A stretch of 64,000 bases of DNA, taken from contig NZ_CP038437.2 in assembly GCF_008329985.2 (NCBI RefSeq), forward strand, positions 3,286,001 to 3,350,000. The letters are read 5' to 3'. The stretch comes from Halomonas binhaiensis (GTDB lineage Bacteria > Pseudomonadota > Gammaproteobacteria > Pseudomonadales > Halomonadaceae). Of the stretch, positions 27,692 to 37,560 are shown piece by piece. The position numbers and the translations under genes were made by a program. The first letter of the stretch is position 1. Each line of letters starts with the position of its first letter. Below the pieces are notes generated by a model. That model had not been told where the DNA came from. It searched no databases and saw nothing but the letters and a program-made list of their open reading frames with translations.

Positions 27692-27985
27692 TCCTTTGCC
27701 TATCCTTTTATCTCGTCCTGCTGATTATCTGGTCCTGCCATTCAGACTGGCTGCTGCCGGCGAAAATGCCACGGATAAAGAGCGATCGATCAGGAAGCTC
27801 TGCCAGATGAGCACCGTTGAATCCACCTGAAAGCTCCATAATTTCAGCTTTTTAATCAGGAGTCTGGCTTTTCAATGATGACTTTTTTCTTTCATATTTG
27901 ATCAAAGGGGAATATCACTCCGCCCTTATCCGTCTTACATTGTTGTAGTTCATCACCATGGACTAAAACAAGGAAGGATAAGGTC

Positions 27986-29785
27986 ATGAAAACCCCTGCC
28001 ACACTACTGGCCACAGCGCTCTTTACCCTGAGCCTGACGGGACCGGTATACGCCTCTAGTGAGTCCGATGCCGCCACTACCGGCACGCTCAAGCATGATG
28101 AAATCCTCACTATCCTGGAGACTCATGCCAAGGAGGTTCCCCCGAGCTTCAATGATTTTCTGCAGCAAGTGAGCGGTGAAAGCGACAATACCGCCCTGCA
28201 GTCGGCCATCGAAGGCTATCTGAACGGAGAAACCCTCGAGGGCGACGATTTCACCAACCTTTATCGCCTGCTGGGCATCTATACCCGCCTGCATTACGGC
28301 GACGATGTCGTCGACCTGCTCGGTGAAATGGTCGCCATTCCCACCGACAAGAAAGGTGATGCGCCGCAATACGAAAACCCCGGCATCATTCAGTTCGGCG
28401 AGCTGATCAAGGCCAAGGCCGAGGAATTCGGCCTGCAGTTCCGCAACGTGGACAACCGCATCTTCGAGGTCGAGCTGCCCGGCAGCACGGATGAAGCCTT
28501 CGGCATCCTGACCCATGGCGATACCGTACCCGCCGAAGACAGCTGGACCCTGGACGATGGCACCGAGCTCAACCCTCGTGAGATGACGCTCAAGGACGGC
28601 AAGCTCTATGGTCGTGGCACTGAAGACGACAAGGCCTCCATCGCTGCGGCCCTGTATGCCATGAAGACCATCAAGGAAAATGATGTGCCGCTCAAGCGCA
28701 CCATGCGCCTGATGATCGAGACCACCGAAGAAACCGGCGGCGAAGGCTTCACCTATTACAAGGAAGTCAACGCCAAGGAAAACCAGGAACTGCCAGCCTA
28801 TAACATCGTGCTCGACAGCGGCTATCCGGCAGTGATCGCAGAAAATGGGTTCGGCACCATCACTACCGATTTCCCACTCGTGGAAGGTAGTGGAGAAAGC
28901 TCTGGAGAAAGTTCTGGAGAAAGTTCAGGCGAAGGCCCCGAGATCGTCGAAGTCACGGGTGGCCTGGCCAGCAACCAGATTCCCGAAACCGCGGTAGCGA
29001 CCATCCAGGCCGATGACCCGGAAGCCGTGAGCGAGACCCTGCGTGCCGAAGGCGAAGCTTATGTCGAAGCCAACGGTGGTGACTTCCAGGTGATGTCCGA
29101 CGTCGAGGGCGACCAGGTCACGCTGACCGTCAAGGGCAAGTCCGCTCACTCCTCGAAGCCGGACTCCGGCCTCAACCCCGTGCCGCGCCTGGCCGGGCTG
29201 CTGGCAGAATCCGAGGTTCCCTTCCAGGACAACCACTACACCGCGGCCATGCATTATCTGAACGATAACTACGGGCTGGATTACCACGGCGAAAAGCTGG
29301 GTGTGGCCTATGAGCATGAGTTCATGGGGCCGCTGCTGGTTTCACCGACGTTCCTGCAATTGAAGGATGATCATCTGAACGTTGCCGTCAACGTGAGGGC
29401 TCCGGCAGGCGACCGTTCCCCGGAAGAACTGGCCAACGCGATCAGCGAGAAGCTGAATGCCTATGCCGAGGAACAAGGCTCCGACATGCAAGTCGCCGTG
29501 GAAATCGACGACTGGATGCTGCGCGACCCTCAAGGCGCCTGGTTGCAGACATTGCTGAATATCTTCGGTGACACCACCGGCCTGCCCGCCGATCCGGTGT
29601 CTTCTGCTGGCAGCACCACCGCCAAGCTGTTGCCCAATGCCATCAACTTCGGCCCCTCCATGCCCGGCGAAGATTACACCGGACATACCTCCGAGGAGTT
29701 CAAGAAAGTGGATAATCTGATGCTGGATATTCAGATGTTCACCGAGATGTTTGCGCGGATCGGCAATCAGCCTCAGTTGGACTAG
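27986..29785 (+). CDS. Exported M20 family dipeptidase (PepV/Sapep-like)
   Basis: The 599-residue protein has a signal peptide (cleavage near VYAS). Its metallopeptidase core has metal ligands in TDEAFGILTHGDTVP, GRGTEDDKASI and IETTEETGGEGF, and the dimerisation/lid domain follows. The family cleaves dipeptides with two bound zinc or manganese ions. Residues ~301-316 are a serine/glycine/glutamate repeat (SGES units) from a 12-bp tandem expansion within a probable surface loop. AAGGAAGG precedes the ATG. The substrate peptide is unknown and the location should be periplasmic. Confidence 0.82.
   Translation: MKTPATLLATALFTLSLTGPVYASSESDAATTGTLKHDEILTILETHAKEVPPSFNDFLQQVSGESDNTALQSAIEGYLNGETLEGDDFTNLYRLLGIYTRLHYGDDVVDLLGEMVAIPTDKKGDAPQYENPGIIQFGELIKAKAEEFGLQFRNVDNRIFEVELPGSTDEAFGILTHGDTVPAEDSWTLDDGTELNPREMTLKDGKLYGRGTEDDKASIAAALYAMKTIKENDVPLKRTMRLMIETTEETGGEGFTYYKEVNAKENQELPAYNIVLDSGYPAVIAENGFGTITTDFPLVEGSGESSGESSGESSGEGPEIVEVTGGLASNQIPETAVATIQADDPEAVSETLRAEGEAYVEANGGDFQVMSDVEGDQVTLTVKGKSAHSSKPDSGLNPVPRLAGLLAESEVPFQDNHYTAAMHYLNDNYGLDYHGEKLGVAYEHEFMGPLLVSPTFLQLKDDHLNVAVNVRAPAGDRSPEELANAISEKLNAYAEEQGSDMQVAVEIDDWMLRDPQGAWLQTLLNIFGDTTGLPADPVSSAGSTTAKLLPNAINFGPSMPGEDYTGHTSEEFKKVDNLMLDIQMFTEMFARIGNQPQLD
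28891..28929 (+). repeat. In-frame 12-bp tandem repeat inside the dipeptidase gene
   Basis: TGGAGAAAGTTC-type units at 28891, 28903 and 28915 plus a partial fourth encode SGES repeats. Confidence 0.85.
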
Positions 29786-29796
29786 GGCTGGACTAA
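29775..29796 (+). repeat. Duplication of the dipeptidase stop region
   Basis: AGTTGGACTAG, which contains the stop, is followed directly by GGCTGGACTAA. The last 11 bp including the stop codon have been duplicated and diverged. Confidence 0.6.
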
Positions 29797-29818
29797 TCCC
29801 TGGCATTTCTGCCTTCCT

Positions 29819-29843
29819 GCTGGGCGCCCATAAGGCGCCCAGC
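29819..29843. terminator. Hairpin between convergent dipeptidase and MFS genes
   Basis: GCTGGGCGCC-CATAA-GGCGCCCAGC is a 10-bp perfect stem followed by TTCTTGTT, a good rho-independent terminator. Confidence 0.8.
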
Positions 29844-29849
29844 TTCTTG

Positions 29850-31088
29850 TTACGACGGATGCCGTGAAGCCAGTGCAAAGCCCAGCAACCCGATGACCGG
29901 GCCTGGCACCAGCAGCCATGCGGCATCCAGACCGACATACTCGAACAGGGCCGACGTCGCGGCAATCGAGACGACAGTGATGGCAAAACCGATGGAGTTC
30001 TGAATGGCCAACGCTGCGCCGACCAGTTCCCTTGGGCAGGCCTGCGCCGACAGCGCGGAGAACTGGGGCGAGTCTGCCACCACGGTCACGCCCCAGATCA
30101 GCAGGAGCAAACCTAGTGCCGCAGCGGGAAGGTCACGCCAGAACAGGGCAAACACCACGGCACATGCACACGAAGATGCCAACGCTCCCAATGCGACCTT
30201 CGCACTGCCGATACGCCGCGACAACAGGCCACCGATCACACAACCCAGCGCGCCGATGCCAATGATGGCGAATGCCATGCCCGATACCCCAAGCCAGGGA
30301 TACTCACTAGGCAACACCGAGCGCGCCACCCAAAGCGGCACCAGCGCCCAGAAGGCATAAAGCTCCCACATGTGCCCGAAGTACCCCCACGCGGCCGCCC
30401 GATAGCGGCTGATCTTGAACACCTGCAGGACACCTGCGCGCGACCCCGCCATGGCCGATGCAAGCGCTTTCCTCTGGCGTGCATCCGGCAGGTGGGGACC
30501 GTCCCCCAGCAGATGGATCAGCAACGCTCCCAGCAATGCCAATCCTGATGAGGCGAGGATGACGTACTGCCAGGGCAGCGTCGCCCCCACTTCCCGCAAG
30601 GCATGCGGCAACGCCGTACCCAGCGTCAGCATGGCCACCAATTGTGCCAACGCCTGGCCAGTTCCCTCAGGAACCCAGCTGACGATTAGCTTCATGCCCA
30701 TGGGATAGATGCCGGCCAACGACACACCGACCAGAAAGCGGAACACCATCGCGCTGGCCAGCCCTTCTGACAGCCAGGCAAACCCCGCATTGAACAGCGC
30801 ACCCGCCACCGCACTACAGACAAAGACACGACTGGCGCGATAACGATCCGCCAGACCTCCGAGCGCCAGGACCAACGTGCCGAGGATGAAGCCACCTTGT
30901 ACCGAGCTGGTCAGCCAGCCAATATCGGCAGCACTGATATGCCAGATCCCCATGAGGTCATCTGCCGCACTGTTGGCACTGAACCACAGTGAAGTCCCCA
31001 ACAACTGTGCAATGGCAATGATGGCAACGGGCCTGCGCAACTGCCATGAGTGTCCGGCGCTATCTTTCCTGATGCCTTCCGAGGCCAT
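29850..31088 (-). CDS. MFS transporter
   Basis: The 412-residue protein has twelve predicted membrane segments. The N-terminal half reads [17 protein letters not shown] and [11 protein letters not shown], the latter a motif A equivalent; the Ser/Gly-rich helices fit MFS transporters of the CynX/NarK-like broad group. AGGAG precedes the ATG. No enzyme gene is adjacent that would indicate the substrate. Confidence 0.8.
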   Translation of the reverse strand: MASEGIRKDSAGHSWQLRRPVAIIAIAQLLGTSLWFSANSAADDLMGIWHISAADIGWLTSSVQGGFILGTLVLALGGLADRYRASRVFVCSAVAGALFNAGFAWLSEGLASAMVFRFLVGVSLAGIYPMGMKLIVSWVPEGTGQALAQLVAMLTLGTALPHALREVGATLPWQYVILASSGLALLGALLIHLLGDGPHLPDARQRKALASAMAGSRAGVLQVFKISRYRAAAWGYFGHMWELYAFWALVPLWVARSVLPSEYPWLGVSGMAFAIIGIGALGCVIGGLLSRRIGSAKVALGALASSCACAVVFALFWRDLPAAALGLLLLIWGVTVVADSPQFSALSAQACPRELVGAALAIQNSIGFAITVVSIAATSALFEYVGLDAAWLLVPGPVIGLLGFALASRHPS

Positions 31089-31147
31089 CGAATTCTCCTG
31101 TTCGCATAGCCAGAGATGGTCGAACAGGCCATATGGCCCATTGGTCC

Positions 31148-31225
31148 CTTTTTATCCCACTTGTTTTTATCTCGCTTGTTTTGATCTCACTTACTTTTGA
31201 TCTCACTTACTTTTGATCCCACTTA
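31148..31225 (-). repeat. Five tandem 15-16 bp units anchored on the DUF4256 stop codon
   Basis: Units at 31210-31225, 31194-31209, 31178-31193, 31163-31177 and 31148-31162 read TAAGTGRGATCAAAAG-like on the minus strand. The TAA of the first unit is the gene's stop codon. Confidence 0.88.
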
Positions 31226-31768
31226 CACCTTGAGCGCGCCACGGAATCCTCTGGCAGCGTAATAGGACTGTACGCCGTTGTGGTACACGAACACCGTGCC
31301 ATAGCGGTAGTCCCCGAAGATCGCGCCACCATGCTGGCGAATCTCATTCGGTGTGGCCAGCCAACTGGATGTCTTGGTATCGAACGGACCGAACTTCTGC
31401 AGTTCTCGGTATTGCGCTTCCGTCAGCACGTCAATGCCCATGTCAGCCGCCATATCCAGGGCATTGTTCTCTGGTTTATGGGTCTTTCGTGCATCAAGGG
31501 CTTCCCGGTCGTAGCAGACACTTCGGCGACCCTTGGGGCTTTCCGCGGAACAGTCGTAGAAGATGAATTCCCCCGTCGCCGCATCCTGCCCGATGACATC
31601 CGGCTCTCCGCCCGTTCTTTCCATTTCGCTGAGTGACCGGAGCTTGTCGGCATTGGCTTCCAGCCTGGCCTGAACATCTGCCCATGCCAGTCCTTCATGG
31701 CGAGCCATGTTGGCTTCGAAACGGGCCTTCAATGTGTCGAGTAGTGCTTCACGCTGTGCTGCCTGCAT
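31223..31768 (-). CDS. DUF4256 family protein
   Basis: The protein has 181 residues from ATG 31768 with AGGAG upstream. It shows the strongly conserved DUF4256 segments GGEPDVIG, FYDCSAESPKGRRSVCYDREAL, FDTKTSSWLATP and a C-terminal YHNGVQSYYAARGFRGALKV. The family is cytoplasmic and uncharacterised. It follows the DUF899 gene by 47 bp in the same direction. Immediately after the stop is a five-unit tandem repeat that starts with the stop codon itself. Confidence 0.85.
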   Translation of the reverse strand: MQAAQREALLDTLKARFEANMARHEGLAWADVQARLEANADKLRSLSEMERTGGEPDVIGQDAATGEFIFYDCSAESPKGRRSVCYDREALDARKTHKPENNALDMAADMGIDVLTEAQYRELQKFGPFDTKTSSWLATPNEIRQHGGAIFGDYRYGTVFVYHNGVQSYYAARGFRGALKV

Positions 31769-31814
31769 AACGGCTCCTGGTGAGTTCTCGGTGCTTATCT
31801 CATCGTGCTGTTGT

Positions 31815-32504
31815 TCAGTCCGAATATTCGTCATGCATACGCCACCATTCATATGGCGGAGTCTGCGGCCGGCCTTCGGGAGAGTCTTCCCAATTTTCCT
31901 GGCGCCCGTACGGCGTAAGGTCCAGCAGCCTGAAATGGGTGTCGAACAACTCCCCGCCGCGATCAGTGGTGAAATAAGTGCGATATATCCGCTGTTCATC
32001 ATCGTGAATGAACACATTGAGAGCAAACCCCTTTCCTGCGCCAAAATCATCGGCAAAGCGACGGCCGTGATCGGTGTACCAGGGAGCGCTCCAGCTCATG
32101 CGCTGCTGCAGTGCCTTGATGTCTTCCTGTGGGGCCGGTGAGGTAAAGACAAAAGTAGTGTCCCGGGCATTTACATGGGCCAGGTTGTGACCGATGTTGT
32201 CCATCACCATCGAGCAACCCGAGCAAGGCGCCGCGCCCGGTTCCAGCATGGCGCAATAGACGATCAGCTGCCGACGACCATGAAACAGATCGATCAAGGA
32301 GAGCTCTCCCTCCGGCCCAGTGAAGGTGTAGTGCCTTTCCACCGGTACCATGGGCAAGCGACGTCGCTCTGCCGCCAAGGCATCCATCGCCCGGGTTGCT
32401 GCTTTCTCCTTGGCAAGCAGTGCAGTGCGGGCCGCATCCCACTCGGCATGTGACGCCACTTTCGGCAGTGCCTTCTTGTTAGCCATCACAGTGCTGGTTT
32501 TCAT
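31815..32504 (-). CDS. DUF899 family thioredoxin-like protein
   Basis: The protein has 229 residues from ATG 32504 with CAGGAG upstream. It belongs to DUF899, a thioredoxin-fold family: FTGPEGELSLIDLFHGRRQLIVYCAM, then PCSGCSMVMDNIGHNLAH and a conserved WYTDHGRRFADDFG. The paired cysteines in PCSGC resemble a peroxiredoxin or AhpC-type site, so a redox role is likely but unproven. It is upstream of and probably co-transcribed with the DUF4256 gene. Confidence 0.83.
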   Translation of the reverse strand: MKTSTVMANKKALPKVASHAEWDAARTALLAKEKAATRAMDALAAERRRLPMVPVERHYTFTGPEGELSLIDLFHGRRQLIVYCAMLEPGAAPCSGCSMVMDNIGHNLAHVNARDTTFVFTSPAPQEDIKALQQRMSWSAPWYTDHGRRFADDFGAGKGFALNVFIHDDEQRIYRTYFTTDRGGELFDTHFRLLDLTPYGRQENWEDSPEGRPQTPPYEWWRMHDEYSD

Positions 32505-32609
32505 GGCGTGAACTCCTGTTGATCCGATGGGCTCAGAGTGCACTCCATCGTCGAATGAGCGTAGTCGATTTCGACACTCAGCGACGCTCAGCGCAGGCCT
32601 GAACCAAAA

Positions 32610-32641
32610 CGCCGCCGCGCCTTGTTCAGGCAGCGGCGGCG
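32610..32641 (-). terminator. Rho-independent terminator of the aminotransferase operon
   Basis: CGCCGCCGC at 32610-32618 pairs with GCGGCGGCG at 32633-32641; on the minus strand the stem is followed by GTTTTGGTT. It lies 40 bp after the aminotransferase stop. Confidence 0.75.
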
Positions 32642-32680
32642 GTATCAACAGAACGGTTGTTGGTATTCAGCTATCAGTAT

Positions 32681-34090
32681 TCAGCGCGGCAGGTAACCGT
32701 CGACCTTGAGCGATTCGGTGGCGGCTTCGATGCTTTCGCGCAGTGTCTCGACCACGAAGTCGACATCCTGCCGGCTAAGAATCAGTGTCGGCGAGAGGAT
32801 GTTCATGTGCGCCAGGGGGCGAACGATCAGGCCGCGCTGCTGACATTCGTCGGCGATGCGGTTGCCGATCTTGGCTTCGGGGGCGATCAGTTCCTTGGTG
32901 GTTTTATCCGCGACGCTTTCCAGGCACATCATGAACTTGCGGCCACGAACATCGCCGATGATCGGCAACGCCTTGAGCTCATGCAGGCGCTGTTCGAAAT
33001 AAGCCCCTACGTCCTGAACGTGATCGCAGATGCCTTCTCGCTCCATGATCTCGATATTCTTCAGGCCGGCCGCACAGCTCACCGGGTGGCCGGAATAGGT
33101 GAAGCCGTGGGTAAACAGGGCACCATCGGCCTGGGGCTTGCTGATCACGTCGTAGATGCGATCAGAGAAGATCGTCGCTCCCAGCGGCAGGTAGCCAGAG
33201 GTCAGGCCCTTGGCACAGGTGATGATGTCCGGAACGATGCCGAACTCGTCCTCGGAGGCGAACATGTGGCCAAGGCGCCCGAAGGCCGTGACCACCTCGT
33301 CGGAGACATACAACACATCGTACTTGCGGCACACCGCCAGGGTCTTCTGGTGGTAGCCTGGCGGCGGCACGATGACACCGCCCGCGCCCATGATCGGCTC
33401 GGCAAAGAAGGCCGCCACATTATCCGGGCCCAGTTCGAGGATCTTGTCTTCCAGTTCCTGAACCTTCTCGTCGCAGAACGCTTCCAGGCTCTGTTCTTCA
33501 GGACGGCGATAAGGATTCGGACAGGAGATGTGATGCACCAGTTGCCGCTCGACATCGAAACCGATGTGGTCGAACTGCACTCCGGTAATCGACATCGCCA
33601 TGTAGGTGCTGCCGTGATAGCCATCGATGCGCGAGATGATCTGCTTCTTGCTGGTCTTGCCGAGCTGGTTGAAATAGAAGTGGATCAGGCGCACGGCCGT
33701 GTCGTTGGCCACTGATCCGCCACAGCCATAGAACACATGGTTGAGATCGCCCGGCGCCAGCTCCGCGAGCTTGGCCGCCAGACGCGCCGCCGGTGCCGTC
33801 GTGTGGTGCCCGAAGGTGGAGAAATACGGGATAGCGCGAATCTGCTCGGCGACCGCCTCGGCAATCTCATCGCGGCCATAGCCAATGTTGACGCACCACA
33901 GCCCACCGATGCCATCCAGGTAACGCTTGCCATCCGCATCCTGCACCGAGACACCATCGGCCTGCTGGAAGACCATGGAACCGCTTTCCTTGAAGGTCGA
34001 GAAATCCGTCCAGGGATGAACGAAGTGATCGCGGTCCTTCTCCCAGACTTCCTGTTTGACGAAGTTCGCAGCGGGATTCTGGCTGGTCAT
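32681..34090 (-). CDS. Class III omega-aminotransferase
   Basis: The 469-residue PLP enzyme of the class III group is related to putrescine (SpuC-type) and beta-alanine:pyruvate transaminases. Characteristic segments are GGLWCVNIGYGRDEI, YHGSTYMA, a cofactor-site SDEVVTAFGR and the Schiff-base lysine in ITCAKGLTSGYLPLG. It should transfer the terminal amino group of a diamine or omega-amino acid to pyruvate or 2-oxoglutarate. It is the third gene of an operon with an aldehyde dehydrogenase and an APC permease, which together can import an amine and oxidise it to an acid. GAGGAG precedes the ATG. Confidence 0.85.
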   Translation of the reverse strand: MTSQNPAANFVKQEVWEKDRDHFVHPWTDFSTFKESGSMVFQQADGVSVQDADGKRYLDGIGGLWCVNIGYGRDEIAEAVAEQIRAIPYFSTFGHHTTAPAARLAAKLAELAPGDLNHVFYGCGGSVANDTAVRLIHFYFNQLGKTSKKQIISRIDGYHGSTYMAMSITGVQFDHIGFDVERQLVHHISCPNPYRRPEEQSLEAFCDEKVQELEDKILELGPDNVAAFFAEPIMGAGGVIVPPPGYHQKTLAVCRKYDVLYVSDEVVTAFGRLGHMFASEDEFGIVPDIITCAKGLTSGYLPLGATIFSDRIYDVISKPQADGALFTHGFTYSGHPVSCAAGLKNIEIMEREGICDHVQDVGAYFEQRLHELKALPIIGDVRGRKFMMCLESVADKTTKELIAPEAKIGNRIADECQQRGLIVRPLAHMNILSPTLILSRQDVDFVVETLRESIEAATESLKVDGYLPR

Positions 34091-34170
34091 GTTATGACTC
34101 CTCGTTGTCTTGACTCGTTGTGTTGTTCTGTATTTGTCGCTTGTGACTAAAGATTGAGTAGCGCAGACAT

Positions 34171-35589
34171 TTATGCAGGGTTTTCTAAAGGTTCAGGGCG
34201 AAACAGCGGCTTGCGCATCACCAGCTTGATCCACAGCACCGCAATGACACTGACCACGCCCAGCACAACACCAGCATTGGTGAATACTGCTGCGGTCAGC
34301 TCCGGCGCGGGAGAGGCATGCACGATGGCATAGACCATCCCGGCGATACCGACCCATTGCGGCAATGGGTAGAAGGGAGAGCGATACGGACGTTCCGCCT
34401 CGGGATAGCGAATACGCAGGGCAATGACGTTGACGTGCGCAATGATGTAGGCGATCAGCCAGGCAATGGCCGCAGACACCAGCAGCAGGCCGACAGTGCT
34501 TGGATCATTGCCCCAGATCAGCAGTGGCAGGCCGGTCACCCCGGCAACGAACAGCACCGCCACCCAGGGCACCCTGGTCGTGCGGGTCAACCAGCCCAGC
34601 ACCGGGAAGGCCTGGCCCTGCTCCGCCATGCCCTGCAGCATGCGCGGCACCGCGGCCAGAGACGTATTGACCGTACTGCAGGTCGCCGTGATCGCTGCCA
34701 CCGCCAGCAGCAAGGTACCGGAGCCACCAAAGGCGGCAGTGGCATATTCCAGGTGCGGTAGCGAGGCAGAGGTCAGCACGTCCCGAGGCACATAGAACAG
34801 TGCTCCCAGGCAATACAAGGCAAAGACCACAAAGATCAGCGTCAGCCCCAGGTACATCGAGCGGGGAATATGACGCTCTGGACACCGTGATTCGCCCACC
34901 AATGGGCAGACGAACTCAGCACCCACATAGCCCCAGATGGCCAGCGCAATCAGCGTGAGAGCACCATCGCCCAGGTTGAAATCGGCCGCCAGTTGCGAAG
35001 CACCGAACTGGTGCGGAGCAAAACCGCCGCTCAACGCACTGACACCGAGCAGAGTCAGCGCCACCACCATGGCAAAGGCCAGCACATTCTGCAGCTTGGC
35101 AAAGACATCAATGCCCAACAGGTTGAGCAGCGTGAAGACGGCAAGAATGGCGAAGGCAATGTATTGTGTGCCTTCAATCGCCGGGTACAGCACGCCAAGC
35201 AGATAGTTGACCAGCAGCAGTTCGGCCGATAGCGCAAACATGGCCACTACCACGTAGCCGGAAAACACCGAAATGATCGCCAGGAAGTGCCCCAGAGCAA
35301 CTTCCGTGTAGGAACTGAGGCTGCCCGCCCGGGGAATCATCAACGACAACTCGCCAAACGACGCGGCGTAACACAGCGCCAGCACCCAGGCGATGGCCAA
35401 GGGGACAATGAAGGCCGCACCGGCAATACCGACCCCCTGCAACATCAACACCATGACCCCTTGCGAGACCACCAGACCAACGGCAACCGCCATCAGGGAT
35501 TTGAGACCCAGCCCTGCACCGCGAGCGGCATGCCGGGGAGGATGGGCGGCAGCGGACACCGCTGCCGGCTTGGATACGGCATCTTGCAT
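34171..35589 (-). CDS. APC superfamily amino acid/polyamine permease
   Basis: The 472-residue protein has about twelve transmembrane helices. Consensus segments of the APC family are present: an N-terminal GLKSLMAVAVGLVVSQGVM and the ELSLMIPRAGSLSSYTEVALGHFLA region. It is placed between the aldehyde dehydrogenase and aminotransferase genes, so the substrate is probably the amine or omega-amino acid that they degrade. GAGGG precedes the start. Confidence 0.83.
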   Translation of the reverse strand: MQDAVSKPAAVSAAAHPPRHAARGAGLGLKSLMAVAVGLVVSQGVMVLMLQGVGIAGAAFIVPLAIAWVLALCYAASFGELSLMIPRAGSLSSYTEVALGHFLAIISVFSGYVVVAMFALSAELLLVNYLLGVLYPAIEGTQYIAFAILAVFTLLNLLGIDVFAKLQNVLAFAMVVALTLLGVSALSGGFAPHQFGASQLAADFNLGDGALTLIALAIWGYVGAEFVCPLVGESRCPERHIPRSMYLGLTLIFVVFALYCLGALFYVPRDVLTSASLPHLEYATAAFGGSGTLLLAVAAITATCSTVNTSLAAVPRMLQGMAEQGQAFPVLGWLTRTTRVPWVAVLFVAGVTGLPLLIWGNDPSTVGLLLVSAAIAWLIAYIIAHVNVIALRIRYPEAERPYRSPFYPLPQWVGIAGMVYAIVHASPAPELTAAVFTNAGVVLGVVSVIAVLWIKLVMRKPLFRPEPLENPA

Positions 35590-35639
35590 TGTCTTAACCC
35601 TCTTGTTGTTGTGGGGTTATCGATTGCTTCAGAGAGACA

Positions 35640-35675
35640 TCTGCTTCAGCGAGACATTTGCCTCAACCAAACATC
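35640..35675 (-). repeat. Short tandem repeat after the aldehyde dehydrogenase stop
   Basis: Two and a half copies of a 17-bp unit (GAAGCAGATGTCTC core on the minus strand) lie just after the stop of the aldehyde dehydrogenase gene. Confidence 0.55.
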
Positions 35676-35687
35676 GTCAGGAGAGAC

Positions 35688-37157
35688 TCAGCCAAGCTGA
35701 ACCCAGGTCGTCTTCAACTGCGTGAACTTATCCAGCGCATGCAGGGATAAATCACGGCCGAAACCGGATTGCTTGTAGCCGCCGAAGGGAGTGGTGAAGT
35801 CGATGGCATCCACGGTATTCACCGACACCGTGCCTGCACGCAGGCGCTTCGATACACGATGTGCGCGGGACAGGTCCCGGGTCCAGACCGACGCCGCCAG
35901 GCCATAGATAGAGTCGTTGGCAATGGCGACCGCCTCGTCCTCATCGGCAAATTCGATCAGCGCCGCCACCGGACCGAAGATCTCTTCCCGGGCAATGGTC
36001 ATCTGTGGAGTGACGCCTTCGAACAGGGTCGGCGAGACGAAAGCGCTCGGCTTTCCATCGCTCGTTCTTTCACCACGTGCCCCTCCACTGTCCGGCACCT
36101 CACCCAATGCCAGACGCGCGCCCTCTTCCACTCCCAGAGAGATGTAGCCGCGCACCTTGTCGGCATGCTGGGCATCGATCAGCGAACCGACATCAGTCGC
36201 CGGATCCAGCGGATCACCAACGACCAGTTGAGAGGCAGCCGCGACGAAGCGCTCCACGAAGGCATCCTTGATCTCTCGCTGCACCAGGATGCGGGAATTG
36301 GCCGAGCACACTTCGCCCTGGTTGAAGTAGATGCCTTGAACCGCAGCCTTGGCGGCAGCATCAAGATCACAGTCGGCAAAGATCAGGTTGGGGCTCTTGC
36401 CCCCGCACTCCAGCCACACCTGCTTCATGTTCGAGCGCGCGGCATAGTCCAGGAAGCGCTTGCCGGTCATCGTGGAGCCCGTGAACGTCAGGCAATCCAC
36501 ATCCGGATGCAACCCCAGCGCCTGGCCAGCCGTATGGCCAAACCCCGGCAGCACATTGAACACGCCATCGGGAATGCCGGCCTCCTTGGCCAGTTCCGCA
36601 AGACGTAGTGCCGTCAGTGGCGACTGTTCCGCCGGCTTCAGGATCACGCTATTGCCTGCCGCCAGTGCCGGCGCCAGCTTCCAGGCGGTGATATCGAGCG
36701 GGAAGTTCCAGGGAATCACCGCCGCCACGACACCCACCGGTTCGCGGGTGATGGTCGCCAGGCTATCGCCAGCGGTGGGTGCCACCTCGCCATACAGCTT
36801 GTCGGTCGCCTCGGCATACCAGTTGAAGCACCCCGCCGCGCCGGGAACATCGAGTTCAAAGGCATCACGGATCGGCTTGCCGGTATCCAGCGTCTCCAGC
36901 AGGGCCAGTTCCTCGCAATGTTCCATCATCAATGCCGACAGACGCTGCAGTATGACCTTGCGCGTCACCGGCGCCGCCTGGGACCAGTCACCCGCTTCAA
37001 AACTGCGTCGAGCAGCAGATACAGCACGGTCCGCATCTTCCGCATCGCACGCTGCCACTTCGGCCAAGGCTTCGCCTGTGGCAGGGTTTGAGGTCGTCAG
37101 CGTACTGCCATCCGCCGCGCTGACAGGTTGGCCATCAATAAAGGCAGCCGTAGGCAT
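35688..37157 (-). CDS. NAD(P)-dependent aldehyde dehydrogenase (PuuC/GabD-like)
   Basis: The 489-residue enzyme has the complete catalytic set: N151 (PWNFPLD), E250 (VWLECGGKSPN) and nucleophile C284 (FNQGEVCSANSR), with GSTMTGKR near 227-233. It oxidises an aldehyde, most likely the omega-aldehyde formed by the co-encoded aminotransferase, to a carboxylate. It is the first gene of the operon. Its ATG has no strong ribosome site, and upstream DNA (37158-37560) consists largely of heptamer repeats. Confidence 0.87.
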   Translation of the reverse strand: MPTAAFIDGQPVSAADGSTLTTSNPATGEALAEVAACDAEDADRAVSAARRSFEAGDWSQAAPVTRKVILQRLSALMMEHCEELALLETLDTGKPIRDAFELDVPGAAGCFNWYAEATDKLYGEVAPTAGDSLATITREPVGVVAAVIPWNFPLDITAWKLAPALAAGNSVILKPAEQSPLTALRLAELAKEAGIPDGVFNVLPGFGHTAGQALGLHPDVDCLTFTGSTMTGKRFLDYAARSNMKQVWLECGGKSPNLIFADCDLDAAAKAAVQGIYFNQGEVCSANSRILVQREIKDAFVERFVAAASQLVVGDPLDPATDVGSLIDAQHADKVRGYISLGVEEGARLALGEVPDSGGARGERTSDGKPSAFVSPTLFEGVTPQMTIAREEIFGPVAALIEFADEDEAVAIANDSIYGLAASVWTRDLSRAHRVSKRLRAGTVSVNTVDAIDFTTPFGGYKQSGFGRDLSLHALDKFTQLKTTWVQLG

Positions 37158-37267
37158 CAGTAGGCAGGTCAGGGCAGGGCACGCATTCGCTATGTGAGCT
37201 AGGCCGCAGAATCGTTATTGTTGATACATACAACGAAGACGACTGCGGGCCGTAAGCGATAGGAGCT

Positions 37268-37358
<91 letters not shown>

Positions 37359-37400
37359 AATGATTCAAAAAACTTCGCAGAGCCGTGTAAAGACTCCTTC

Positions 37401-37519
37401 GCTTTTAGCTTTTAGCTTTTAGCTTTTAGCTTTTAGCTTTTAGCTTTTAGCTTTTAGCTTTTAGCTTTTAGCTTTTAGCTTTTAGCTTTTAGCTTTTAGC
37501 TTACGGCTTACGGCTTACA
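37401..37519 (+). repeat. Fourteen tandem copies of GCTTTTA followed by GCTTACG units
   Basis: GCTTTTA is repeated 14 times (37401-37498). GCTTACG twice and GCTTACA once follow, the latter being reverse complements of the unit in the 37268-37358 array. The two arrays therefore face each other around 42 bp of unique sequence. Confidence 0.95.
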
Positions 37520-37560
37520 GCTTCTACCACTTACCGCTTCTATCACTTACCACTGCTTGC

